Shown: one piece after another, positions 1 to 5,145 of the stretch | How the letters are laid out: each line of letters begins with the position of its first letter | Position numbering within the stretch: the first letter of the stretch is position 1 | From: Verrucomicrobiota bacterium | GTDB taxonomy: Bacteria > Verrucomicrobiota > Verrucomicrobiia > Limisphaerales > UBA11358 | Direction: 5' to 3' | Length of the DNA: 5,145 nt | NCBI GenBank assembly: GCA_026225155.1 | Contig: JAMFSG010000021.1 | Coordinates: 1 to 5,145, forward strand | Position numbers and translations under genes: made by a program | The notes under the pieces: generated by a model | Databases searched by the model: none | The model's input: the letters and a program-made list of their open reading frames with translations, nothing else | Told to the model about the DNA's origin: nothing

Positions 1-335
1 AGCCGGTCGCCGCGGGCGAGAAAATTTTCAACTTCGCGAAACGAATCCGCCGGCATCCAATCCCAATCGTAAGGCGAACCGGCGATTTGCAGATAAACCG
101 TGTGCGGCGTTTCGGGCAGGCGGTCATCGTTGCTGAAATCGCGGCGCGTGGAAATGCCGGAAACTTTTTCGAGACTTTCGTAAAAAGCCATCGCGCCCAG
201 CGGGTCGGCGCGCAGCGACGAATAAGCCGGATAAACATCGCCGCGTTCAAACCGGAGCTTGAAAAGTTCGCCGATGCCGAACGCAAAAATCGCCGCACCG
301 CCGAGCAGCAGGATGATGGGCAGATATTTTTTCAT
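1..335 (-). CDS. DUF4350 domain protein, N-terminal part (cut by window edge)
   Basis: Function is unknown. DUF4350 proteins are membrane-anchored and commonly encoded beside DUF4129, MoxR ATPase and DUF58 genes. The 111 complete codons visible begin MKKYLPIILLLGG, with a hydrophobic segment at about residues 4-22 that would act as signal anchor. The diagnostic stretch follows at residues 32-60: G32-D33-V34-Y35, then Y38-S39-S40-L41-R42-A43-D44-P45-L46-G47, then F51-Y52-E53 and L55-E56. This 'YSSLRADPLG...FYE.LE' pattern is what I recognise as the start of DUF4350. The rest of the visible part (SPYDWDW near 86-92) would enter the soluble domain. The ATG overlaps the stop of the DUF4129 gene as ATGA, a 4-base overlap that indicates translational coupling. 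No Shine-Dalgarno is visible, and the only nearby purine run lies in the upstream coding sequence. The C-terminal part lies outside the window. Confidence 0.85.
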   Translation of the reverse strand, partial: MKKYLPIILLLGGAAIFAFGIGELFKLRFERGDVYPAYSSLRADPLGAMAFYESLEKVSGISTRRDFSNDDRLPETPHTVYLQIAGSPYDWDWMPADSFREVENFLARGDR

Positions 336-1987
336 CCGGCGGATTTTATTTTTTCCACGTTCGCGGAAAATTCGTTCACCAGTTCGCGGCTAGCCACGTG
401 CGTGCCATACCAACTGCGTTCAAAGGAAAAAAGATTGTCGCCAAAAATGTTCAGCAAGTTCGGAAATGAATGCGCGCGGCGGCGCAACTCGCGCTCGTAA
501 TCGCGGTTGGATTTGAAGCGCGCGATGCTGATGAGATTGCGCGCGGCCAGATGCGACAGGCTGGCGAGATAAAACGCGCGCATGGCGAGGCGAAATTCGC
601 CGCGTTCGAGCAATTCACGCGCGAGCTTCGTCCAGCCGTCTTCGGGCAACTGGTCGGCGCGCACATTTTCATCCGTGATGTCAGGCACGGGTTGGATCGC
701 GACACTGGCGACGGCGACGGGCGATTTGCGGCGGTTGACCCAAAGACGAAGAAGAAAAATGGCGAGCGCGGAAATCGCCACCGCGACCAGCCCGTAGAGC
801 AAAACTTGCAAGGACGTGATCCAGCCGTAACCGGAATTTTCGTGCGACGCGGAAACGGTTCGTTGATGCGGAAAAAGTTTTTTTATCAGGGCGTCCAGCC
901 ATTGGGCGATGTCATGCGCCCACTCGCGCGTCATCTTTCCGATGTTATTAAAAAAGCGCGTGAAGATGCCGTCGTTGGCGCCATCATCAGCGATTTTTTC
1001 GCGCGGCATCCGCCAGGTGAATTTGCGTTCGTGGATGGTTTGATTGATCGCGTGATCCAAATCCGGCGGAGCAATCTGGGAATTAACTGCGGCGGCAATC
1101 GGCGCATTTGAATCCGCCGCCTTGGATGGCAACGCACAAAAAAGCGCGGAAAAAATAATGACCGTGGCGGCAAGTTTATGCGCGGAAATGGTAAAAGGTT
1201 TTAGCTCGGCTTTCAAGTCTTCGCCGGATTGCAACGACTCGCCGTAAAAACAGCGCAGGACGTAAATCGTTTTCAAAATCGGATCCACGCACAGATACGT
1301 CAGCGCAGCCATGCCGGTGAAAAAAGTCGTATTCAACGCGCTGTAAGGGCTTTCGGTGAAAATGGAGCTGACGCCGAAAAGTATTTTCGCCAGTTGCGGC
1401 AGCAAAAGGCAGACAGTCGCCCAATTGAGAAAAACGCAAAGCGCGAAGGCGGACAGAATGGCGAGGACGATATTATTTTGCGCGGGCCAGAGCGTCGCCT
1501 GTTTCCAGGATTTTTTGAACAGCTTCGCGGCTTCGCCCGAATCGCAATTGGCCAGCGCGGTGACATTTTGAAAAAAAGCATAGACCCACGGAAATGGAAT
1601 CAGCGGAACCGCCGCGAACGGGATCAAAAATAAACCGAGCGGTTGCAAAATGGTTTGCGTCAGAAAAATCCGCGCGCACTGGCGAAAATTCAAACATGGA
1701 AAATTTTCGCCGGTGATTTGCGCGCGCAGGCTGCGGGCGAAAAGAACCTGGCAAAATTTCATCCAGAAAAACAGCACGGCCATGCCGAACGTGGCCTCGG
1801 CGAGATGTTGCGAAGCGAACGGACTGCGGCTCATGTCGGCCCAGAAATACAAAAATCCCAGTGCGAACGGAAAGGCGCCGAGATAATAAACCGCCAGCGT
1901 CGCGGCGGGCGCGGTGCGCAGCAAGTGCGTGGCTTCTTCGATGAGATCGAAAGCGCCTTTGCCTTGTTGTCGCCGCGCGCGTTTCAT
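332..1987 (-). CDS. Multi-TM membrane protein with C-terminal DUF4129 domain
   Basis: This 551-residue protein has two parts. Residues 1-265 form a polytopic membrane region with hydrophobic segments at about 30-50, 64-84, 115-138, 172-200 and 218-240. It ends in a motif-like stretch, D235-P236-I237-L238-K239 to F247-Y248-G249-E250-S251, then G255-E256-D257-L258. A further hydrophobic segment (271-288) ends in SKAAD like a signal-peptide cleavage site. A polar, presumably periplasmic region (about 290-388) and another TM (392-414) follow. Residues about 450-530 fit DUF4129: G463-E464-F465, A468, Y473-L474, L480, N484-L485, R496-Y498, E500-L501, and F522-E523-R524-W526-Y527-G528. DUF4129 is found at the C-terminus of some bacterial transglutaminase-like proteins and as a stand-alone membrane protein in MoxR/DUF58 clusters; no enzymatic motif is visible here. 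The ATG overlaps the previous stop by one base (TAATG), and a weak purine stretch (GACGGAAAAA) precedes it. The TGA overlaps the DUF4350 start. The DUF4129 assignment is firm; the N-terminal half is unnamed. Confidence 0.88.
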   Translation of the reverse strand: MKRARRQQGKGAFDLIEEATHLLRTAPAATLAVYYLGAFPFALGFLYFWADMSRSPFASQHLAEATFGMAVLFFWMKFCQVLFARSLRAQITGENFPCLNFRQCARIFLTQTILQPLGLFLIPFAAVPLIPFPWVYAFFQNVTALANCDSGEAAKLFKKSWKQATLWPAQNNIVLAILSAFALCVFLNWATVCLLLPQLAKILFGVSSIFTESPYSALNTTFFTGMAALTYLCVDPILKTIYVLRCFYGESLQSGEDLKAELKPFTISAHKLAATVIIFSALFCALPSKAADSNAPIAAAVNSQIAPPDLDHAINQTIHERKFTWRMPREKIADDGANDGIFTRFFNNIGKMTREWAHDIAQWLDALIKKLFPHQRTVSASHENSGYGWITSLQVLLYGLVAVAISALAIFLLRLWVNRRKSPVAVASVAIQPVPDITDENVRADQLPEDGWTKLARELLERGEFRLAMRAFYLASLSHLAARNLISIARFKSNRDYERELRRRAHSFPNLLNIFGDNLFSFERSWYGTHVASRELVNEFSANVEKIKSAG

Positions 1988-2310
1988 TATTTTTCCGTCT
2001 CATGGACTTGCCAGAGCGTTCCTTCATGAAACGAATCGGGCAATTTCAAAAGCGTTTCGCCGATCAAAAAAAAGAAAAACCAGACGATGAAAATGCCGAG
2101 CGCGCATTGCACGAGGCGCAGCAATTTCAAAAACGCCGGACGGCGCGAGTGCGCGGTGCGCGTCGATTTTTTCAGACACGCAGCGCAGAGGACGCGGTCG
2201 TCGTGTTCGGTGATGCACTCGCGGCAGTAAAATTGCGAACATTCCGGACAGCGCGCTGCTGCCTCGCGTGCGGCATGGTTGAAACAACGCTGATGGACGA
2301 GCGTGGGCAT
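1987..2310 (-). CDS. Small B-box-type zinc-finger protein with one membrane segment
   Basis: This 107-residue protein has an N-terminal zinc module and a C-terminal anchor. The metal ligands are C9-x2-H12, C21-x2-C24, C29-x2-C32 and C42-x2-C45, with H36 as a possible extra ligand. That is enough for two zinc ions in a B-box-like cross-brace. A basic linker (K47 to R57) precedes one strongly hydrophobic segment at about 66-84, rich in Phe (WFFFFLIG). A short polar tail rich in Glu and His ends the protein. The basic linker suggests that the zinc module faces the cytosol. Bacterial B-box-like modules of this kind are usually annotated as 'B-box zinc finger protein' with no known activity; a protein-binding role is an inference. 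The gene begins 5 bases after the upstream stop, and its TAA shares one base with the next ATG. Its ligand spacing is identical to that of the 2938-3519 gene, so the two modules are probably paralogous. Confidence 0.83.
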   Translation of the reverse strand: MPTLVHQRCFNHAAREAAARCPECSQFYCRECITEHDDRVLCAACLKKSTRTAHSRRPAFLKLLRLVQCALGIFIVWFFFFLIGETLLKLPDSFHEGTLWQVHETEK

Positions 2311-2315
2311 GCAGT

Positions 2316-2933
2316 TTAAGAATCCAGTTTGGGCGGAGGATTTGGTGTTTCCGCACTGGCGATTGTGGTCGCGGCCTCGCCCGTCGTTTCGCTGACGGTA
2401 GCGTCCGCAGCGGCCGACGAAGCCGGTTCGTGCATTTGCGCGGAAATCATTTCCGCCGAAAGTTCACCGCCTTGCGCGGCGGCGATGAGCGGATGGATGC
2501 GGGCGAATATTTTTTGCGCACGGCGCACGCGGCGCAACGGCGGCAATTCTTCAATCTGGACCGCCGTGCGAAGAAAACAGTTGCAGGTTTGGCCCTTGAA
2601 TAAATTTATGACCAAGGCGAGGCCAAAAATGCCGACGAAGATGAAAAAGAAAATTCTCCAACCGGTGTTTTGCGCAAGGAGGCCGAAGATCATCGTCAAG
2701 ACGAGGAAAATTGCGAACAAAATGTTCAAAGTATGGCCGATGGGCGTGTGCTGCACCATCAATGTCTGGATGTCGCGGAAATAAAAGCGTTTATATTTTT
2801 CCGTGTAGCCGCTGGATTCCACGAATAATAAATGATCTTCGCCCAGCCACAAGCTGGTGCGGGACATGACGGCGACGGCAAAAATTCCGCGCGCAGATGC
2901 GCGGGTCAGACGTTGATAGCCAGTTTTTACCAT
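2316..2933 (-). CDS. Two-TM membrane protein of unknown function
   Basis: I do not recognise a named family. With the ATG chosen here the product has 205 residues. Residues 25-65 look like a short beta-rich cytosolic segment (LWLGEDHLLFVES, then KRFYFRDIQTLMV), faintly like bacterial PH-type membrane-associated domains. Two hydrophobic helices follow at about 68-88 and 92-112, forming a tight hairpin. A positively charged region at 114-150 contains C117-N-C119 and LPPLRRVRRAQK. The last 50 residues or so are Ala/Ser/Thr/Pro-rich and probably disordered. Start choice is uncertain. The longest frame opens at a TTG (2969) that overlaps the upstream gene by 32 bases. The ATG at 2933 lies 4 bases after the upstream TGA and fits the tight operon packing. 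A third option, the ATG at 2867, begins just before the conserved-looking LWLGEDHLL segment. None has a Shine-Dalgarno. Its place in the operon suggests a membrane role with its neighbours; nothing more specific can be supported. Confidence 0.78.
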   Translation of the reverse strand: MVKTGYQRLTRASARGIFAVAVMSRTSLWLGEDHLLFVESSGYTEKYKRFYFRDIQTLMVQHTPIGHTLNILFAIFLVLTMIFGLLAQNTGWRIFFFIFVGIFGLALVINLFKGQTCNCFLRTAVQIEELPPLRRVRRAQKIFARIHPLIAAAQGGELSAEMISAQMHEPASSAAADATVSETTGEAATTIASAETPNPPPKLDS

Positions 2934-2937
2934 GCGT

Positions 2938-3519
2938 TCAAGAATGATGCCGGGTGGCGAGGACGACAAAGAAAATTATCCAGCCGGCAATCTGTAAAAG
3001 CGCAAGGATGATGGCGACCACAAAACGGATTTTTGTGCGCCGCACCAAACTCGGCGGTGATTTCCAATGCCGAAACGCGATGAACAAAGCCATCGGTGCC
3101 GTGATGATCGTGAAATAAAAAATCAACAGCGGATAAACCGCCAGTGAAAGGGCGATGCGGTCATACAGCATGCGCTGGTTGTCGAGGCTTTTGATTTTGC
3201 CCTTGGTTTTACCGGCCTCGAGGCAGGCGGGGCAAAAATGCTGGCCGTTCAATTCACAATCGCACAGCGCGCACATAAATCGTCCGCAACTGTCACACGG
3301 GCGCACGGCTTTTTTTTGCGGATGATAAAAGCAGCTTGATTCGCCTTCGACCATGATGGTTTCGGCATTTTGTCCCGGAGTAATTTTGCGGAACAAGGCG
3401 GGAAAAACTTCCACTTGCAACGGCACGCCGCAGGCGGGACATGGCGACAAATCCGGCCGGTTGAAAATTTCCTCCATCAACCACGCCTGACATTTGGGGC
3501 ACTGGATCAACGGCTTCAT
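2938..3519 (-). CDS. Zinc-ribbon plus B-box protein with two membrane segments
   Basis: This 193-residue protein has two zinc modules and a membrane hairpin. A zinc ribbon at the N-terminus uses C7-x2-C10 and C27-x2-C30. A B-box-like module follows: C63-x2-H66, C75-x2-C78, C83-x2-C86 and C96-x2-C99, with C88 and H94 nearby as alternative ligands. After a Lys-rich linker (104-110) come two hydrophobic helices at about 123-149 and 165-188, separated by a basic loop (RHWKSPPSLVRRTK). The positive charges on the linker and loop suggest that the zinc modules and the loop are cytosolic. No catalytic motif is visible; a scaffold or protein-binding role is inferred. The ATG lies 6 bases after the upstream TAA and is the natural start, because the first CxxC begins at residue 7. 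There is no clear Shine-Dalgarno. An A8 run (mRNA sense) falls in the codons for Q68-K69-K70. Confidence 0.84.
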   Translation of the reverse strand: MKPLIQCPKCQAWLMEEIFNRPDLSPCPACGVPLQVEVFPALFRKITPGQNAETIMVEGESSCFYHPQKKAVRPCDSCGRFMCALCDCELNGQHFCPACLEAGKTKGKIKSLDNQRMLYDRIALSLAVYPLLIFYFTIITAPMALFIAFRHWKSPPSLVRRTKIRFVVAIILALLQIAGWIIFFVVLATRHHS

Positions 3520-3525
3520 CGCCGG

Positions 3526-4311
3526 TTATTTATAGATCACCCGCGTATTGCAGATGTGATCGTGCAGGGCGCGCTTTTGAGGATTATCAAAACCGGCGAT
3601 GATATAACCGATGTAACAAATGATGCCGCTGAGCAGTTCCGCAAAAAAACGCCCGGCCGCGCGGCCGTAACCAATCTTGCCGCCATCGGCGTTGACGACT
3701 TTTATCTTGCACGCCATCTTGCCGGGCGTCCCGCCATATTTGCCGAGGAAAAAAATCTGATACGCCATGTTGACGAAAATCATGCCGAACTGGAGCAGGA
3801 ACGGCAAAGCTCCGAGTTGCGGTGGCGTCGAAGAACCGCGGCTGCTGGTGATGATGGGAAAAATCAGGATAAAATAAACCACCATCATCGGCACCCCGAT
3901 GATCAAACCGTCCAGAATCTTTGCGCCGGCGCGGATCCAGAATCCGGCATAATTCAGATCACCCGTGTTGAGCTGCGCGCCCTCGGCCAGTTTCTGCATG
4001 AACACCGGTTTGCAATTCGCGCAGATGCGCGCGTTGCCGTGCCGGATCATTTCATCCACGGGAAATATTTTTCCGCATTCCGCGCAGACCGCCTCGCTGG
4101 TTTGACTCGTCGAGCCGGCCGCTGGAGTTCCTGCATTCGCGTTGAAATTTTCACCCGAACCGGTGGCTTGCGCGTAGGGCCGCCATTCCGGCAAACCCTC
4201 GTGCCAGACCAACGTGCCGGGATTGATTTTACCGCTGCGGACAAGTTCGGCGAGTTGTTCGTCGCTGACCGGGCCGGTTTGCTGACCTTGCTCAACGTAA
4301 TACCATTTCAT
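3526..4311 (-). CDS. GYF_2 + zinc-ribbon + RDD family membrane protein
   Basis: This 261-residue protein has three modules. Residues 1-48 are a GYF_2 (DUF4339) domain: W3-Y4-Y5, G13-P14-V15-S16, L20, L23, G27-I29, T33-V35-W36, and the closing G39-L40-P41-E42-W43. GYF-type folds bind proline-rich peptides in other systems. Residues 49-75 are a Gly/Ala/Ser/Thr linker. Residues 76-100 form a zinc ribbon (C76-x2-C79, C97-x2-C100). Residues 121-258 are an RDD domain: Y121-A122-G123-F124-W125, R127 and D134 in the first helix, hydrophobic helices at about 132-154, 168-190 and 225-240, G193-G194-T195-P196-G197-K198, and the closing L249-H250-D251-H252 then T256-R257-V258. RDD proteins are multi-TM and of mostly unknown function; some have been linked to ion transport. 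RDD genes often neighbour DUF4129/MoxR/DUF58 genes. This is the first gene of the minus-strand operon, with its ATG only 12 bases from a TACAAT box and no Shine-Dalgarno. Confidence 0.92.
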   Translation of the reverse strand: MKWYYVEQGQQTGPVSDEQLAELVRSGKINPGTLVWHEGLPEWRPYAQATGSGENFNANAGTPAAGSTSQTSEAVCAECGKIFPVDEMIRHGNARICANCKPVFMQKLAEGAQLNTGDLNYAGFWIRAGAKILDGLIIGVPMMVVYFILIFPIITSSRGSSTPPQLGALPFLLQFGMIFVNMAYQIFFLGKYGGTPGKMACKIKVVNADGGKIGYGRAAGRFFAELLSGIICYIGYIIAGFDNPQKRALHDHICNTRVIYK

Positions 4312-4329
4312 AGAGAGTTAAAAATTGTA
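4312..4329 (-). promoter_or_regulatory. Candidate -10 box and very short leader of the minus-strand operon
   Basis: On the minus strand, TACAAT (bases 4329 to 4324) matches the sigma70 -10 consensus at five of six positions and lies 12 bases before the ATG of the GYF_2-RDD gene. Transcription would start around 4317 and leave a leader of about 5 bases. That would suit the absence of a ribosome binding site. I see no convincing -35 hexamer 16 to 18 bases upstream, so this is a weak prediction. Confidence 0.35.
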
Positions 4330-4432
4330 TTTAAGCCGACTGCTGACGATGGGACTTGAACGCGGTTGAGATTGGCAGATTAAATGTGGCCAAGGCAAAA
4401 TAATTCCGCCGCCTTCCATTTGTATTCATCCG

Positions 4433-4479
4433 TAGCAAAACCGTCGGCGGGAAGATTGACAACCCAGCCTCTTTTGCTA
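4433..4479. repeat. 8-bp inverted repeat flanking the ald -35 box
   Basis: TAGCAAAA (4433-4440) and its exact reverse complement TTTTGCTA (4472-4479) are separated by 31 bases. The TTGACA box lies almost exactly at the centre, and the right arm ends in the predicted -10 region. This could be a split operator for a regulator of ald, or chance; a loop of this size is poor as an RNA hairpin or terminator. Confidence 0.35.
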
Positions 4480-4483
4480 GGTT
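4456..4483 (+). promoter_or_regulatory. Candidate sigma70-type promoter for ald
   Basis: A perfect TTGACA (4456-4461) is followed after 16 bases by TAGGTT (4478-4483), which matches the TATAAT consensus at only three of six positions. Transcription would begin near 4490 and give a leader of about 45 bases before the ald ATG at 4536. The perfect -35 and its position between the divergent genes support it; the poor -10 does not. A weak -10 could mean the promoter depends on an activator. Confidence 0.4.
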
Positions 4484-4535
4484 CAGCGCATAAGGAACAG
4501 TTTCTAAACTTAAACTCAACGCGCTTCATATTTTT

Positions 4536-5145
4536 ATGACCATTGGCGTCCCCAAAGAAATCAAAGAGCAGGAATACCGTGTCGCATTGCTACCCAGCGG
4601 CGCGTATCAACTCATCAAGCGCGGCCACACGGTCGTCGTCGAACGCGGTGCCGGAATCGGCGCGGGTTATCCCGATGCGGAATATGAAATCGCGGGTGCG
4701 AAGTTGGTGGATTCGCACGCGGCGGTTTTTGAGCACGCGGATTTGATCATCAAAGTCAAAGAACCGTTGCCGAGCGAATTTCCATTGTTGAAAAAAGGGC
4801 AAATCCTTTTCACCTACTTGCACCTCGCGGCGAGCAAGCCGTTGACGGAGGCGTTGATGAAATCCGGCGCGACGTGCATCGCGTATGAAACGATCGAGGT
4901 GAACCGCCGTTTGCCGTTGCTCGAACCGATGAGCGAAATCGCCGGGCGCATGAGCGTGCTGGTCGGCGGCTATTTTTTGGCAAAACATTTTGGTGGCAGC
5001 GGCACGTTGCTCGGCGGCGTGCCCGGAGTTTTGCCGGGCAAAGTTGTTGTGCTCGGCGGCGGCGCGTCGGGCGTGAATGCCGCGCGCATGGCGCAAGGCC
5101 TCGGCGCGGACGTGACGATTCTCGAAGTTGATTTGGAACGGATGC
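4536..5145 (+). CDS. ald: Alanine dehydrogenase, N-terminal part (cut by window edge)
   Basis: Alanine dehydrogenase catalyses the reversible NAD-dependent oxidative deamination of L-alanine to pyruvate and ammonium in the cytoplasm. The open frame runs 203 codons to the window edge, a little over half of the usual length of about 370. It opens with MTIGVPKEIK, the standard family start. The substrate-site residues R15, K75 (in IKVKEPLP) and H96 (in FTYLHLA) are at the positions known from the Mycobacterium tuberculosis enzyme. M132-S133-E134-I135-A136-G137-R138-M139 matches the family PMSEVAGRM block. The NAD-binding turn is G174-G175-G176-A177-S178-G179 after strand KVVVLG, and an acidic residue (E197) ends the next strand where the family usually has Asp. 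The proton-shuttling Asp near 270 lies outside the window. The alternative, a transhydrogenase alpha subunit, is less likely because LLGGVPGV and the MSEIAGRM block are typical of Ald. No Shine-Dalgarno precedes the ATG; the leader just upstream is T-rich. The gene diverges from the membrane operon, with 224 bases between them. Confidence 0.95.
   Translation, partial: MTIGVPKEIKEQEYRVALLPSGAYQLIKRGHTVVVERGAGIGAGYPDAEYEIAGAKLVDSHAAVFEHADLIIKVKEPLPSEFPLLKKGQILFTYLHLAASKPLTEALMKSGATCIAYETIEVNRRLPLLEPMSEIAGRMSVLVGGYFLAKHFGGSGTLLGGVPGVLPGKVVVLGGGASGVNAARMAQGLGADVTILEVDLERM

Noticed and set aside
470..2029. Plus-strand open frames opposite the DUF4129 gene (470-1111, 1229-1633, 1643-2029)
   Set aside because: They are shadows of a 551-codon gene with a recognised domain; no motif, start signal or operon logic supports them.
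3654..3667. 14-base perfect palindrome CGGCCGCGCGGCCG
   Set aside because: It falls in Arg/Ala/Gly codons of the RDD domain, where GC-rich codons easily give palindromes; it is not repeated elsewhere in the window.
3370..4359. Long plus-strand open frame (329 codons) opposite the RDD and zinc-ribbon genes
   Set aside because: It is antisense to two genes with clear domains. Its product is charged and low in recognisable motifs (Arg/Asp/His-rich), typical of the mirror frame of GC-rich coding DNA.
4331..4519. Minus-strand 62-codon open frame in the intergenic region
   Set aside because: It begins at a TTG, overlaps the predicted ald promoter, has no ribosome site, and its end is translation of the tRNA-like string; no family is recognisable.
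4312..4535. Intact tRNA, riboswitch or small RNA gene in the intergenic region
   Set aside because: No cloverleaf, no strong terminator hairpin and no recognised riboswitch core could be found in these 224 bases on either strand.
5020..5040. Hairpin with a 7-bp stem (TGCCCGG/CCGGGCA) and 7-base loop
   Set aside because: It is inside the conserved GVPGVLPGK coding stretch of ald and has no following T-tract, so it is not a terminator.
4590..5096. Minus-strand 168-codon open frame opposite ald
   Set aside because: It lies wholly antisense to a certain alanine dehydrogenase gene and has an Arg/His/Asp-rich composition typical of a mirror frame.

Overview
The window carries two divergent transcription units around one short intergenic region (4312-4535). 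GC-rich codons mixed with A/T runs, the lack of clear Shine-Dalgarno sequences, and the gene set (GYF_2-RDD protein, B-box zinc-finger membrane proteins, DUF4129, DUF4350) suggest a free-living Gram-negative bacterium. Verrucomicrobiota of the Pedosphaera/Limisphaera type is my best guess. This rests on gene content and style, not on a marker gene.

Left unit, minus strand, 4311 down to 1 and beyond. Six genes are packed head to tail with gaps of 4 to 6 bases or overlaps of 1 to 4 bases. In transcription order they are: (1) a GYF_2 + zinc-ribbon + RDD membrane protein; (2) a zinc-ribbon + B-box protein with two membrane segments; (3) a two-TM protein of unknown function; (4) a small B-box protein with one TM; (5) a large membrane protein ending in a DUF4129 domain; (6) the first 111 residues of a DUF4350 protein, cut by the window edge. 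RDD, DUF4129 and DUF4350 genes are known companions of MoxR-type AAA+ ATPase and DUF58 (VWA-like) genes. This is therefore probably the upstream part of a MoxR-DUF58 membrane/envelope cluster, with the ATPase and DUF58 genes expected just beyond base 1. The unusual part is the set of small membrane proteins with cytosolic zinc modules, two of which carry B-boxes with identical ligand spacing.

Right unit, plus strand, 4536 to the end. This is the first 203 codons of alanine dehydrogenase (ald), clearly identified by its substrate residues and NAD motif. It runs off the right edge and has no obvious functional link to the divergent operon.

The intergenic region holds a candidate sigma70-type promoter for ald, a candidate -10 box very close to the first gene of the minus operon, an 8-bp inverted repeat centred near the ald -35 box, and a weak tRNA T-arm-like string. 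No CRISPR array, insertion sequence, rRNA or intact tRNA was seen.
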